Source: Acidobacteriota bacterium (GTDB lineage: Bacteria > Acidobacteriota > Terriglobia > Terriglobales > Acidobacteriaceae). Taken from it: a DNA stretch of 64,000 nt. The stretch is taken from contig JAJYAE010000002.1 of assembly GCA_021779695.1 (NCBI GenBank), forward strand, positions 1 to 64,000, read 5' to 3'. A program made the translations under genes and the position numbers. Within the stretch, counting starts at the first letter, position 1. The number at the start of each line of letters is the position of its first letter. Of the stretch, positions 1 through 7,653 are shown piece after piece. The notes beneath the pieces were generated by a model. It was not told the origin of the DNA, made no database searches, and saw nothing but the letters and a program-made list of their open reading frames with translations.

Positions 1-411
1 AAGCAGCTCCTCGATTCGGCGCTCGCTTCGATCAAAACCGCCCGGAAGAACCTTGGCGGCGTGACTTTGATAGGTCAGTCAGCGAATGACCTGGGGGAGA
101 ACGCAGACAGTATCGTCAACTCTTGCACCTCTTTCCTCTTTCTGCCCGACGCCACTTTCAACCGGAAGTATTACGGCGAACTCTTCAAACTCACGGATCA
201 GCAACTCGATTTATTCGAGTCGCTGCGTGAGCGTGAGGGGCTATACGTGCGCCGCGACGGATTGACGAAGGTTGTCACGCTCAACCTCGACAACCGTAGC
301 TACGCCAAATTCTCCACGAAACCAAAGGACCGAGTACGACGGACCAAGCTCATCGAGAAGTACGGACTCACCGAGGGCATCGAGCGCTTTGCTCTAGGAG
401 AGTCTGTTTAA
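1..411 (+). CDS. virB4: VirB4/TrbE conjugation ATPase, C-terminal 136 codons (5' end outside window)
   Basis: The frame is open from base 1, so the gene enters from the left edge and ends at 411. The product is the tail of the VirB4 ATPase that energises pilus assembly and substrate transfer at the inner membrane. The text matches the family's last RecA-like strands: a VTLIGQSANDL segment (the usual ATQS sensor region), then CTSFLFLPDA, then a DQQLDLFESL helix and a terminal beta segment VVTLNLDN. No start or Walker motifs are present here; they lie at 62521-64000 on the same strand. It is followed after 37 bp by virB9. The two parts together give about 630 residues of a family usually 800-850 long, so roughly 200 residues are missing between the window ends. 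Confidence 0.9.
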   Translation, partial: KQLLDSALASIKTARKNLGGVTLIGQSANDLGENADSIVNSCTSFLFLPDATFNRKYYGELFKLTDQQLDLFESLREREGLYVRRDGLTKVVTLNLDNRSYAKFSTKPKDRVRRTKLIEKYGLTEGIERFALGESV

Positions 412-448
412 CCGCTGCGCCATACCAAACCACTACAAGGAAAACGCT

Positions 449-1291
449 ATGAAGACCATCTCAATTCTGCTTATAAGTTCCGGCCTTGCGGTTGGCGCAG
501 TAACAACCAGCCATGCGGCCACATCCGCCGACGCTCCTCATGCACTTCTGCCCAGCGCACCGCGCACAGTAGTCGTACGCGAAACGGAGACGCCGCCCCT
601 CATCCGGGCCGGTCTTCTCCAATCGACCCTCATCTTGTTACCGCCCGAGGAGAAAGTGGCCACGGTCTTTGGCGGCGACACCGTGTCCTGGGTATTCGAC
701 GGCGGCCATGTAGCGAGCCGCTTCATCTCGATCAAGCCGAAGGTCGCCAACACGACCACGGACGTGCATATCGTTTCCGACCACGGGAACGAATACACGC
801 TGCAGCTCAAGGAAGTATCGAGCGACGGCGACCCCCATTTCGACTCCAAAGTGTTTGTCACACCTGGCGATCAGGCTGGCAAAGACAAACTTGCGGCGAT
901 GCCGGTCTTTGTCCCCGCCGCCGAGCTGGATAAGGCGAAACGGGAAGCGCAAGAAGCTGAAGCGCAGATAGCCAATGAGCATAAGGCCGAAGCGGCTAAG
1001 GCTGAGCAGTATCGCAGTCAGTATCCTGGGCAACTCCACTTTGACTACACGTGGGACCAAAAGAAGGGCACTGAGCTTGGCCTGCAGCAAGTATGGCGCG
1101 ATGACAAGTTCACCTATCTCCGCGGTCACTTCCAAGAAACCCCAGCCCTCTACGAGCTGAAAGACGGGAAGGGAAGTCTCATCAATTTCGATTTCAACGA
1201 TGGACTCTATACGGTCCCCAAGACCGTTTCGGACGGATATCTCACCATCGGCAAAAAGCGTGTCGAGTTCAAGCGCGTAGGAGGCAACTAG
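449..1291 (+). CDS. virB9: VirB9/TrbG-like outer-membrane core component
   Basis: 280 aa. The N-terminal signal peptide (about residues 1-24, ending SHA-A) sends the protein to the periplasm, where VirB9 forms the outer ring of the type IV secretion channel with VirB10. An N-terminal beta-rich domain (about 50-130, with VSWVFDGGH and NTTTDVHIVSDHG) is followed by a charged, alanine/glutamate-rich linker (about 150-185) and a C-terminal VirB9/CagX domain (about 190-278, FDYTW, then DDKFTYLRG and the terminal GKKRVEFKR). This order and the length fit the family. It starts at ATG after an AAGGAAAA box and is 5 bp from virB10. Confidence 0.88.
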   Translation: MKTISILLISSGLAVGAVTTSHAATSADAPHALLPSAPRTVVVRETETPPLIRAGLLQSTLILLPPEEKVATVFGGDTVSWVFDGGHVASRFISIKPKVANTTTDVHIVSDHGNEYTLQLKEVSSDGDPHFDSKVFVTPGDQAGKDKLAAMPVFVPAAELDKAKREAQEAEAQIANEHKAEAAKAEQYRSQYPGQLHFDYTWDQKKGTELGLQQVWRDDKFTYLRGHFQETPALYELKDGKGSLINFDFNDGLYTVPKTVSDGYLTIGKKRVEFKRVGGN

Positions 1292-1295
1292 CGTC

Positions 1296-2672
1296 ATGAC
1301 CGATCCAAACCAGATCCCGCCAACCGTCACCGATCCCGGCCCCGTACCAGCGCAGCCAGAGGCTACGCCGGCCATCAAGAAGTCGATGCCGATCATCATC
1401 GGCTTGGCCGCGGTTGTCCTAATCATCGGCCTTGCCAACGTTGGGAACCTGTTCCATGGCAACGCTAAGGAAGCGCCACGAAGCGCGCTTCCGACGCGAC
1501 CGGCATCTCCCAATGCGCAGCAGGTTACTAGCTTTGAAGCTCAACAGCGTCTTCTTGCGCAGCGCGACGAGGCCGATCGAATCCGTCAACAACAGCTCGC
1601 CGCTCAGATGTCCCAGCTTCAGCAGGAGCAAGCTGTACCTGGCCCGGAATCGCCAAACGCCGCGCCTATGACGGCGGCACAGCGTCAGGCCATCTACGGC
1701 GACAGTCCGAACGCCCCGAGGAACATCTCCAACGTCTCGCAAGAGCAGGCAGAAGCGAAGCAACGCCAGCTCGCCCGCGAGAAGCAGCACCAAGATGCGC
1801 TCAACAGTGACACCGTAGCCATCGATTTTGCACGTGGAGGGGCAGCAGCCAATGGCACGCCAACGCTCGCCGCTAATGCTAACGCTCCACAGACGGCGAG
1901 TGCGACAGAGAACACAGCGCTACCGGCCTCGGCCGTTGCCGGCAGCAGCACCCCGCCAGATGAATCCAATGGCGGCGAATCGGCAGGCCCACAAGCTCAG
2001 CAGCGCCCACCGGGCCTCAAAAATGTCGCAGCACAGCAATCACAAAAGAAAGACCCGATGGCCGCATACGATTTCGACGGCTTTCAGGGGCGACTCTACC
2101 GCGTTTTCGAGGGAACGGTCTTCGAGGGAGTTGTGACCAACCACGTAGACGGCGGCATTGCTGGCCCCATTATCGTGATGCTGACGACGGACTACTACTC
2201 CCACGATCACCAGCAATTGTTACTGCCGCAGGGCACCCGTCTCATCGGTAATGTGCAAAGTGTAGGGAACCAGCAACAGCGAAAACTACTCGTAGTCTTC
2301 AATCGTGCAGTTTGCCCGGATGGGTTCTCGCTCGATCTCAACAAGTACATCGGTCTCGATCCGATCGGAACGACCGGACTCGCCACCAATGTAAACAACC
2401 ACATCCTCAGTTCGTTTGCCGCTGCTGCTGCTATCGGCGGACTCGGCGGCCTTGCGCAGATCGGCAACAACGGTAGCGTTCTGACCGCCGACACGCAAAT
2501 ACGCAACGGAATCTCCGAGCAATCCGCTATGGAGGCCGAGCAGATATTGAATCACTTTCTCAATCGTCTGCCCGTGATCACAGTAAAGGAGGGTTCGCGT
2601 GCCCGCGTTTACATCAACCAAGACATATTGATTCCGTCCTACGCAGAACATCGCGTCGATTCCTCGCTGTAA
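1296..2672 (+). CDS. virB10: VirB10/TrbI-like energy-sensing channel protein
   Basis: 458 aa. VirB10 spans both membranes and links the ATPases to the outer-membrane pore. Visible in order: a short cytoplasmic N-terminus, one membrane segment (about residues 30-50, PIIIGLAAVVLIIGLANVG), a long Pro/Gln/Ala-rich periplasmic stretch (about 55-250), and the conserved TrbI/VirB10 C-terminal domain (about 260-450) with YDFDGF, the LLLPQGTRLIGNV strand and the closing INQDILIP segment. The start lies 5 bp after virB9, in the usual coupled arrangement. Confidence 0.92.
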   Translation: MTDPNQIPPTVTDPGPVPAQPEATPAIKKSMPIIIGLAAVVLIIGLANVGNLFHGNAKEAPRSALPTRPASPNAQQVTSFEAQQRLLAQRDEADRIRQQQLAAQMSQLQQEQAVPGPESPNAAPMTAAQRQAIYGDSPNAPRNISNVSQEQAEAKQRQLAREKQHQDALNSDTVAIDFARGGAAANGTPTLAANANAPQTASATENTALPASAVAGSSTPPDESNGGESAGPQAQQRPPGLKNVAAQQSQKKDPMAAYDFDGFQGRLYRVFEGTVFEGVVTNHVDGGIAGPIIVMLTTDYYSHDHQQLLLPQGTRLIGNVQSVGNQQQRKLLVVFNRAVCPDGFSLDLNKYIGLDPIGTTGLATNVNNHILSSFAAAAAIGGLGGLAQIGNNGSVLTADTQIRNGISEQSAMEAEQILNHFLNRLPVITVKEGSRARVYINQDILIPSYAEHRVDSSL

Positions 2673-2699
2673 TAGCCGTTCCCGAAGTCAGGAGGACGT

Positions 2700-3509
2700 A
2701 TGAACTTTACGCTAACAAAACGCCGCAAGTGGATTGTTGCGAGCGTTGTCATACTCGGAACCGCTACCCCCAGCTTCGCCCTTTTCGGATTTGGGGATAT
2801 CGTTTTCGATCCGAGCAGCTACGGCCAACTTGTGTCGCAGCTCTCCACACTGGCCAAAATGCTCACCACAGCACAAAGCCAATACAACACGATCAAGAGC
2901 AACGTTCAGAGCTTTTCTGTCAAGACCGTATGGCAGACGGAGCTGAACAAAATCAAATCCGTTTCTGTTCCCAACACCTACGGGGAGACCAACGGATTTA
3001 CAAATGCCCTCAACCTCAACAATCAGAGTGCCGCACTCATGGCCTGGACCAATTCCAAAATTGGTTTGGCTCCAGAAACCAGCGGCATTCTTAGCACTCA
3101 GACGGTAGGAAACAGTTCAAACCTGACACAACTCGCGATGATCGAAGCATCGGACACAGCATCTCCCGATTGCCTCAACGCCGTGGGTTCCTACCGTCAG
3201 GCCCGCAACGACGCCGCTGCAGCTCAGGAAAGCCTTCAGTCTGCCCAGCTCGACGGGTCTTCGTCCACCAACAGCGAGGTTGAACAACTCAATCTCCTCA
3301 ACGCAGCTCAGGCACAGCAACTCAACGAGCAGCAAGCCCAAGGAGTTCTCCACGCTTGCCTCGCGCAGCAAATGACGATTCAGAACATGCAACAGCGGAA
3401 CGCCGCGGCCCAGGATCTGAATACGTGGGGCTTCGTCCAAGCCCAGCACACTGCCAACCCGACCCTCAACGTGGCCGATTCCGGCACGTGGACAACTTAC
3501 CTCCCCTAA
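2700..3509 (+). CDS. virB5: VirB5/TrbJ-like pilus-tip protein
   Basis: 269 aa. There is a signal peptide of about 27 residues ending PSFA-LF. The mature start FGFGDIVFDPSSYGQL is the typical TrbJ/VirB5 opening, after which the protein is almost wholly helical with Gln/Asn-rich heptads. VirB5 sits at the pilus tip and helps host-cell contact. The start follows an AGGAGG box 5 bp before the ATG. It lies between virB10 and virB6, as in other Trb-type systems. Confidence 0.82.
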   Translation: MNFTLTKRRKWIVASVVILGTATPSFALFGFGDIVFDPSSYGQLVSQLSTLAKMLTTAQSQYNTIKSNVQSFSVKTVWQTELNKIKSVSVPNTYGETNGFTNALNLNNQSAALMAWTNSKIGLAPETSGILSTQTVGNSSNLTQLAMIEASDTASPDCLNAVGSYRQARNDAAAAQESLQSAQLDGSSSTNSEVEQLNLLNAAQAQQLNEQQAQGVLHACLAQQMTIQNMQQRNAAAQDLNTWGFVQAQHTANPTLNVADSGTWTTYLP

Positions 3510-3522
3510 AGGATTGACTTCG

Positions 3523-3723
3523 ATGAAACTGCCGATGTTCAAACGCCTTGCAACCGATGTAGCGCCGCCAATTGCGGCGCTACTCGCCTTCGTTGTCTGC
3601 GCCCTGGCGCTCGGGCTCCTCATGAATGCGACGGGGGTCAATCATGCGCTTCAACAGTGGGGCCAATCCCTTCACAACAAACTTGACCCTTCATTTCCAC
3701 GAGACGACTTCAGCCAGTTGTAG
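3523..3723 (+). CDS. Small membrane protein in the T4SS operon
   Basis: 66 aa from the ATG at 3523; an ATG at 3514 would add three residues. One strong transmembrane helix (about residues 10-32, rich in Ala/Val/Leu) is followed by a short polar tail. There is no lipobox, so it is not an ordinary VirB7 lipoprotein. Its position between virB5 and virB6 suggests an accessory subunit of the mating channel, but I recognise no family. Confidence 0.6.
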   Translation: MKLPMFKRLATDVAPPIAALLAFVVCALALGLLMNATGVNHALQQWGQSLHNKLDPSFPRDDFSQL

Positions 3724-3747
3724 CGCAGTGCAGATTACACCAACGGA

Positions 3748-4674
3748 ATGGACGCCATGATGATGCACCCAATAACGTTTTCGGCATTAGCTCTGGTTTT
3801 GCCGGGCACCGATTGGCTTTATCAGTTCACGAACAACCTTACCGCCCTGACAACAGCTAACGGGGGAGCGCTCACGAACCTTGGGCTCACACTGCTGAGC
3901 ACCATTGCGTTCTTTCAGCTCGTGAATATGGTCATCAGCTTTAGCACGGCCAACATGACACTCAGCCTCAGCCATACGCCCTTGGAGGCGGGGGAGATCG
4001 TCCGATTCCTTCTCCGGCTCACCATGTGCTGCCTGCTTGAGACCTATTGGGTGAATCCACTTCCTGGCGCCGGGTTCGGCCTAAACCACCTATTCTCCGC
4101 ACTCGCGCAATCTATCGTGACCGTCCTCGATCAAAACTCTCTCGCCAACTTCACTCAGCTCCTCAGTGATGCAGCGTCAAAGACGGGTTCGCCGTCGCTG
4201 CTTTCTGTCAGCGAGCAGGTGTGCTACTACCTCGTGCAGATCATCCTCGGCCTTGCTGCCGGCATCCTCTTCGTAATCAATATCAGCTCGTTCATCTTCT
4301 ACGCGGTGACAGCATTGTTCGGACCCCTATTCATTCCGCTGTACATGACTGACAGTTTGCGCGGCAAATTCTACTCCTTCGTTGAAGTGCTTCTCAGCTT
4401 CGCCATGATCCGCGCCGTCGCCTCAGCTTTCATTTTCGTCTGGGAAGGATTTATGAACACCTTCCTCCAAAAGACCTTCAACGGGGATTATTCAATCGCA
4501 ATGTGGTTGGCGAACCTCATCCCCGTAATCATGGTGTTCGCCGCTTTCATCATCAACATGCTCTTTATCCCGACCATCACCCAAGCCATCTTCGGCGGCG
4601 GTGCTGGAGCAACCGGCTCCGCGCAAAACCTTGTAACCCGAGTCGCCCTGGCTAAAGTCCGGGGCGGCAAGTGA
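3748..4674 (+). CDS. virB6: VirB6/TrbL polytopic inner-membrane channel protein
   Basis: 308 aa. The protein is very hydrophobic with six or more predicted membrane segments (about residues 38-62, 78-98, 155-185, 185-205, 215-235, 255-280). The central segment, FIFYAVTALFGPLFIPLYM, carries the Gly-Pro motif typical of the TrbL/VirB6 superfamily. VirB6 forms part of the inner-membrane passage for the DNA. It lies directly upstream of a small membrane ORF and virB8. Confidence 0.85.
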   Translation: MDAMMMHPITFSALALVLPGTDWLYQFTNNLTALTTANGGALTNLGLTLLSTIAFFQLVNMVISFSTANMTLSLSHTPLEAGEIVRFLLRLTMCCLLETYWVNPLPGAGFGLNHLFSALAQSIVTVLDQNSLANFTQLLSDAASKTGSPSLLSVSEQVCYYLVQIILGLAAGILFVINISSFIFYAVTALFGPLFIPLYMTDSLRGKFYSFVEVLLSFAMIRAVASAFIFVWEGFMNTFLQKTFNGDYSIAMWLANLIPVIMVFAAFIINMLFIPTITQAIFGGGAGATGSAQNLVTRVALAKVRGGK

Positions 4675-4683
4675 GGCCCACCC

Positions 4684-4863
4684 ATGAATGTTGTTTTTAC
4701 AATCCCGTTCACCCCTCCACGCTTTCTGGTCTACATCTTCCGAACGTGTCTGATCCTCATTCTCGTGGGGTCAGTCATTTTCACCACCATCGGCTTTATC
4801 AAGGCAGAACACCGAACCGAAAGGACACCCGCTCATGGCCGCCACGCAAACCCAAATCACTGA
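4684..4863 (+). CDS. Short membrane protein overlapping virB8
   Basis: 59 aa. There is one hydrophobic helix (about residues 14-42, FLVYIFRTCLILILVGSVIF) and a basic, His-rich tail. The ATG is 10 bp after the virB6 stop and the 3' end overlaps the virB8 start by 29 bp, consistent with translational coupling. The tail may simply be a product of the overlap. The length suits small T4SS membrane subunits, but I cannot name a family. Confidence 0.5.
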   Translation: MNVVFTIPFTPPRFLVYIFRTCLILILVGSVIFTTIGFIKAEHRTERTPAHGRHANPNH

Positions 4864-5680
4864 CGCTGCCTGGACTCCTCGGGAAGCGTTACTCACTGAC
4901 GAGATTGCGAATGAGGTCTATGCCTCTCACTACGCAGAGCGCAAAATGAGCCGGTTTGTAATCGGCACCATGTCTGTTTTGTTGCTTGGATGCATGGGTG
5001 CTATCGTCTCGCTCGCTCACAAACCGATTCAGAACCGCTATATCCGCATCGACGAGATGGGGAGGGCGCAAGCAATCCAGTACAGCGATTTGAACTACAG
5101 CCCGCGCGAGGGGGAGGTCCGCACGTACCTCACTGACTGGGCGAACTACCGTTACACCATCAGCAGGGACACGATCACTAAGAAGTACCCTCTCAACTAT
5201 TTCTTTTTCTCGCAGCAGCTCTCCACACAGTTCATGGGTGACGATAACCGGAACCATTTTGTTTCTCAGGTCATGTCCGGCCAGATCGAGCAAAGTGATG
5301 TGGAAGTCCGCAATGTCACCATCACCAGCATGTCAGAGGAGCAGATTCAGGGCGTTCGCATGTCCAGGGGAACAGCCTTGGTGAATATCGACAAGCTCTA
5401 TTCCGCGCGCAACTCACACGAACCGCGCACCGAGCATTGGATGCTTTCGGTCACGTACTACCTCAACCCCAAGCAGGTGAGCGACCAATCACGCATCTTT
5501 CCGCAATTCGAGACGATCAATCCACTCGGCATGACCATCACTGAGTTTCACGAGAACCGAATCGGCGTCGATCCTCTCCCCGTTTCCAATGGAAGCACAC
5601 AACCAGCAGCCCAAATGCTAATGCCTGGCGCTATATCAGCTCCCACGATTCCGGGGGCAGGAACAGGAGCAATACGGTGA
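4835..5680 (+). CDS. virB8: VirB8/TrbF-like inner-membrane assembly factor
   Basis: 281 aa. A short cytoplasmic N-terminus is followed by one membrane helix (about residues 40-62, FVIGTMSVLLLGCMGAIVSL) and a periplasmic VirB8 domain (about 70-250) containing the family's YxLNPxQ-like segment (VTYYLNPKQVSDQSR) and a following NPLGMTITEF strand. VirB8 nucleates assembly of the channel. The 3' end overlaps virB11 by 4 bp. Confidence 0.88.
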   Translation: MAATQTQITDAAWTPREALLTDEIANEVYASHYAERKMSRFVIGTMSVLLLGCMGAIVSLAHKPIQNRYIRIDEMGRAQAIQYSDLNYSPREGEVRTYLTDWANYRYTISRDTITKKYPLNYFFFSQQLSTQFMGDDNRNHFVSQVMSGQIEQSDVEVRNVTITSMSEEQIQGVRMSRGTALVNIDKLYSARNSHEPRTEHWMLSVTYYLNPKQVSDQSRIFPQFETINPLGMTITEFHENRIGVDPLPVSNGSTQPAAQMLMPGAISAPTIPGAGTGAIR

Positions 5681-6654
5681 GCTACGACCTCATTCTCCCG
5701 TTCTTTCCAGAAGAGATTCGCGGGTTGCTGCTCGACCCCTCCATCTCTGACCTGATGATTAACGGAACGACTGGGGTGTATGCGGATAAAGACGGGGTTG
5801 TCGAACACATCGCGCTCTCAATTCCTTACACCAACGAACGTCTAACAGCAGCGATAGAGCGTATTGCTCGCATCTTGGGTCAAGACCTCACAACGCAGAA
5901 TCCCATCTTGAACACTAGACTCCCCGATGGCTCCCGCGTTGCCGTCGTTGGTCCTCCGTCTTCAATCAACGGGCCGACTCTCACAATACGGAAGTTCAAT
6001 AAGTGGTTCACATCGGATGAGCTGATCGCCTCGGGGAGTATGCCCGCCGAAGTGCGGGATATGGTCGTCAGCCTCATCATGCAACGCAAGAACGGCATCA
6101 TTGCTGGCGGCACTGGCAGCGGTAAGACGACGCTCATGAAAGCTCTACTGGATCACATTCCTCCAACCGAACGGCTGTGCATCATCGAGCAGCCCGCCGA
6201 GCTTAAAGTGATCCAGCCCAACGCCCTTCGCTGGGAAGCAGTTGAGGCAATACCCGGTCAGGTAGCAGTGACACCGAGCGAGCTATTGGCAGCCGCTCTG
6301 CGACACAGACCCGACCGAATCATCATCGGTGAGATTCGCAACGAGTGCGGGTATGACTTACTCCAAGCGATGAACACTGGCCACGGCGGAACCCTCTCAA
6401 CGATTCATGCAAAGTCTGCATGGGACGCGTTGAATCGTCTTTCCAATCTAGCTCTCAGTGCGCGACCAAATCTCAACCACGCTTTCATGCGTAGTGAAAC
6501 GGCTGAGGCTATCGACTTCGCTCTCTACTGTGAACGAGCTGCCAATGGTCGCCGTCAGGTTCGCGAGCTTATCGCTGTCAACGGCTACGACTATAAGGAA
6601 CAGCGCTTCGAGACGGAAGTCATCTACAGCGCTTCAACTTCAAACGCTGCATAA
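5677..6654 (+). CDS. virB11: VirB11/TrbB-type secretion ATPase
   Basis: 325 aa. This is the hexameric traffic ATPase at the cytoplasmic base of the channel. The N-terminal domain (1-130, with [14 protein letters not shown]) is followed by the catalytic core: Walker [10 protein letters not shown] (about 146-154), an Asp box in the [10 protein letters not shown] segment, Walker B IIIGEIRN (about 211-218), and a His box [11 protein letters not shown] (about 230-240). All active-site motifs are intact. The GTG start overlaps the virB8 stop by 4 bp. Confidence 0.95.
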   Translation: MSYDLILPFFPEEIRGLLLDPSISDLMINGTTGVYADKDGVVEHIALSIPYTNERLTAAIERIARILGQDLTTQNPILNTRLPDGSRVAVVGPPSSINGPTLTIRKFNKWFTSDELIASGSMPAEVRDMVVSLIMQRKNGIIAGGTGSGKTTLMKALLDHIPPTERLCIIEQPAELKVIQPNALRWEAVEAIPGQVAVTPSELLAAALRHRPDRIIIGEIRNECGYDLLQAMNTGHGGTLSTIHAKSAWDALNRLSNLALSARPNLNHAFMRSETAEAIDFALYCERAANGRRQVRELIAVNGYDYKEQRFETEVIYSASTSNAA

Positions 6655-6671
6655 CCCCAAGGAGAACATGT

Positions 6672-6971
6672 ATGGCATTGCTCATTGTGAAGGCTTCGAA
6701 GAAGATCGACGCGATCCTAAGACTTGAAGAGTCAACCGCAAAAATGATTGACCGCTATGCGGCGTTCCTCAATGTTCCTGCTGATGAAGTTGTGGACAAG
6801 GGGATGGAATACATCTTTACCAAAGACAAAGACTTTCAGCAACACCTTGAGACTCAATCTGATCTTCAGGTGCCGGCATCGTTGCGTATCAAGAAGACTC
6901 CGGGCGCTCCTGGCGGGATGAGGAATGGGACGCGAAATGGTGCGAAGAGCATTACTTCCGACGCTAAGTAG
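6672..6971 (+). CDS. Small DNA-binding-like protein at the end of the T4SS operon
   Basis: 99 aa with a good AAGGAG box. Residues 10-55 (KKIDAILRLEESTAKMIDRY...DEVVDKGMEYIF) look like a ribbon-helix-helix or similar short helical DNA-binding fold. The C-terminus is Gly/Asn/Arg-rich and probably disordered. It sits between virB11 and the oriT-like region, where relaxosome or control proteins are often found. That role is inferred from position only. Confidence 0.55.
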   Translation: MALLIVKASKKIDAILRLEESTAKMIDRYAAFLNVPADEVVDKGMEYIFTKDKDFQQHLETQSDLQVPASLRIKKTPGAPGGMRNGTRNGAKSITSDAK

Positions 6972-7119
6972 CAGCACGCGTAAGGTGCCTCTCCCTCACG
7001 TCTTCAGTTCTGCAACACTTCGTTGCATTTCGTCACGACAACAGCAACAGGAACAACAAATGCCACAGCAGAAGCAAAGACAAACCCGGATGTGCTCCGC
7101 ACATGAGGAATGATGACAC

Positions 7120-7262
7120 TCCATCCCTTGGAGGGTGGTGTTTTGAAGGCGGCAGGTTCCTACGCAGGAACCTGCTCAAAACAAGGACTATAGACGCTGT
7201 TGGTTCCTAGCTAGCAACCTGCGGTTACTAGCTAGGAACTGGGATCGAAGGCCAGAAAGGAG
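7120..7262. other. oriT: Putative origin of transfer (oriT) with two inverted repeats
   Basis: A 300-bp gap between virB11/RHH and the mobilisation genes holds two strong inverted repeats. One is 7152-7175, a perfect 10-bp stem (GCAGGTTCCT) with a 4-nt loop, extended by a further matching pair GTTTTGA (7140-7146)/TCAAAAC (7176-7182). The other is a perfect 12-bp stem GTTCCTAGCTAG at 7203-7214 and 7228-7239 with a 13-nt loop. The words GGTTCCT and AGGAACC recur in both. Position immediately before the accessory protein, coupling protein and relaxase is where oriT lies in MobF plasmids. The nic site cannot be assigned by eye. Confidence 0.6.
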
Positions 7263-7273
7263 CACGGACTGAG

Positions 7274-7651
7274 ATGGAAGGACTGACCATAGCGCAACGT
7301 CTCGGGCGGGGAAAAATTCGTGAAAGTCGGTCGCGCAGCTTCGGAACAAAACTCACACTTGCCGAAGAGCGCGAGCTTGTCGGCGCAGCCGAAGCGCAAG
7401 GAAAAACAGCCAGTGAGTGGGCTCGAGAGATTTTGTTACGTGAAGCTCGTCGTGCCGACGAAGATGCGATGTTCACCGAGCTGGTAGCCACGCGAATGCT
7501 GATGGTTAACCTCTTCAAGCCGCTCATTACTGGCAAGCCAGTATCGCCGGAATGGGTCACTGAAGTGATGGCGGCTGTACGCAAAGAAAAACGTAAAGCC
7601 GCTCTGGAAGTACGCCAACAATACAGTGATGACCAAGCAGGAGGGCGATAA
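7274..7651 (+). CDS. Relaxosome accessory (MobC/TrwA-like) DNA-binding protein
   Basis: 125 aa, highly charged. The segment RSRSFGTKLTLAEERELVGAAEAQGKTASEWARE is a ribbon-helix-helix signature as in MobC and similar relaxosome proteins: a basic strand followed by two short helices. The C-terminal half is helical. It starts 12 bp after an AGAAAGGAG box, directly downstream of the inverted repeats proposed as oriT, and is 2 bp from the coupling-protein gene. It likely binds oriT and helps strand opening by the relaxase. Confidence 0.75.
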   Translation: MEGLTIAQRLGRGKIRESRSRSFGTKLTLAEERELVGAAEAQGKTASEWAREILLREARRADEDAMFTELVATRMLMVNLFKPLITGKPVSPEWVTEVMAAVRKEKRKAALEVRQQYSDDQAGGR

Positions 7652-7653
7652 AC

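Noticed and set aside
638..1513. Long minus-strand frame opposite virB9/virB10
   Set aside because: It is antisense to two clear T4SS genes and has no domain.
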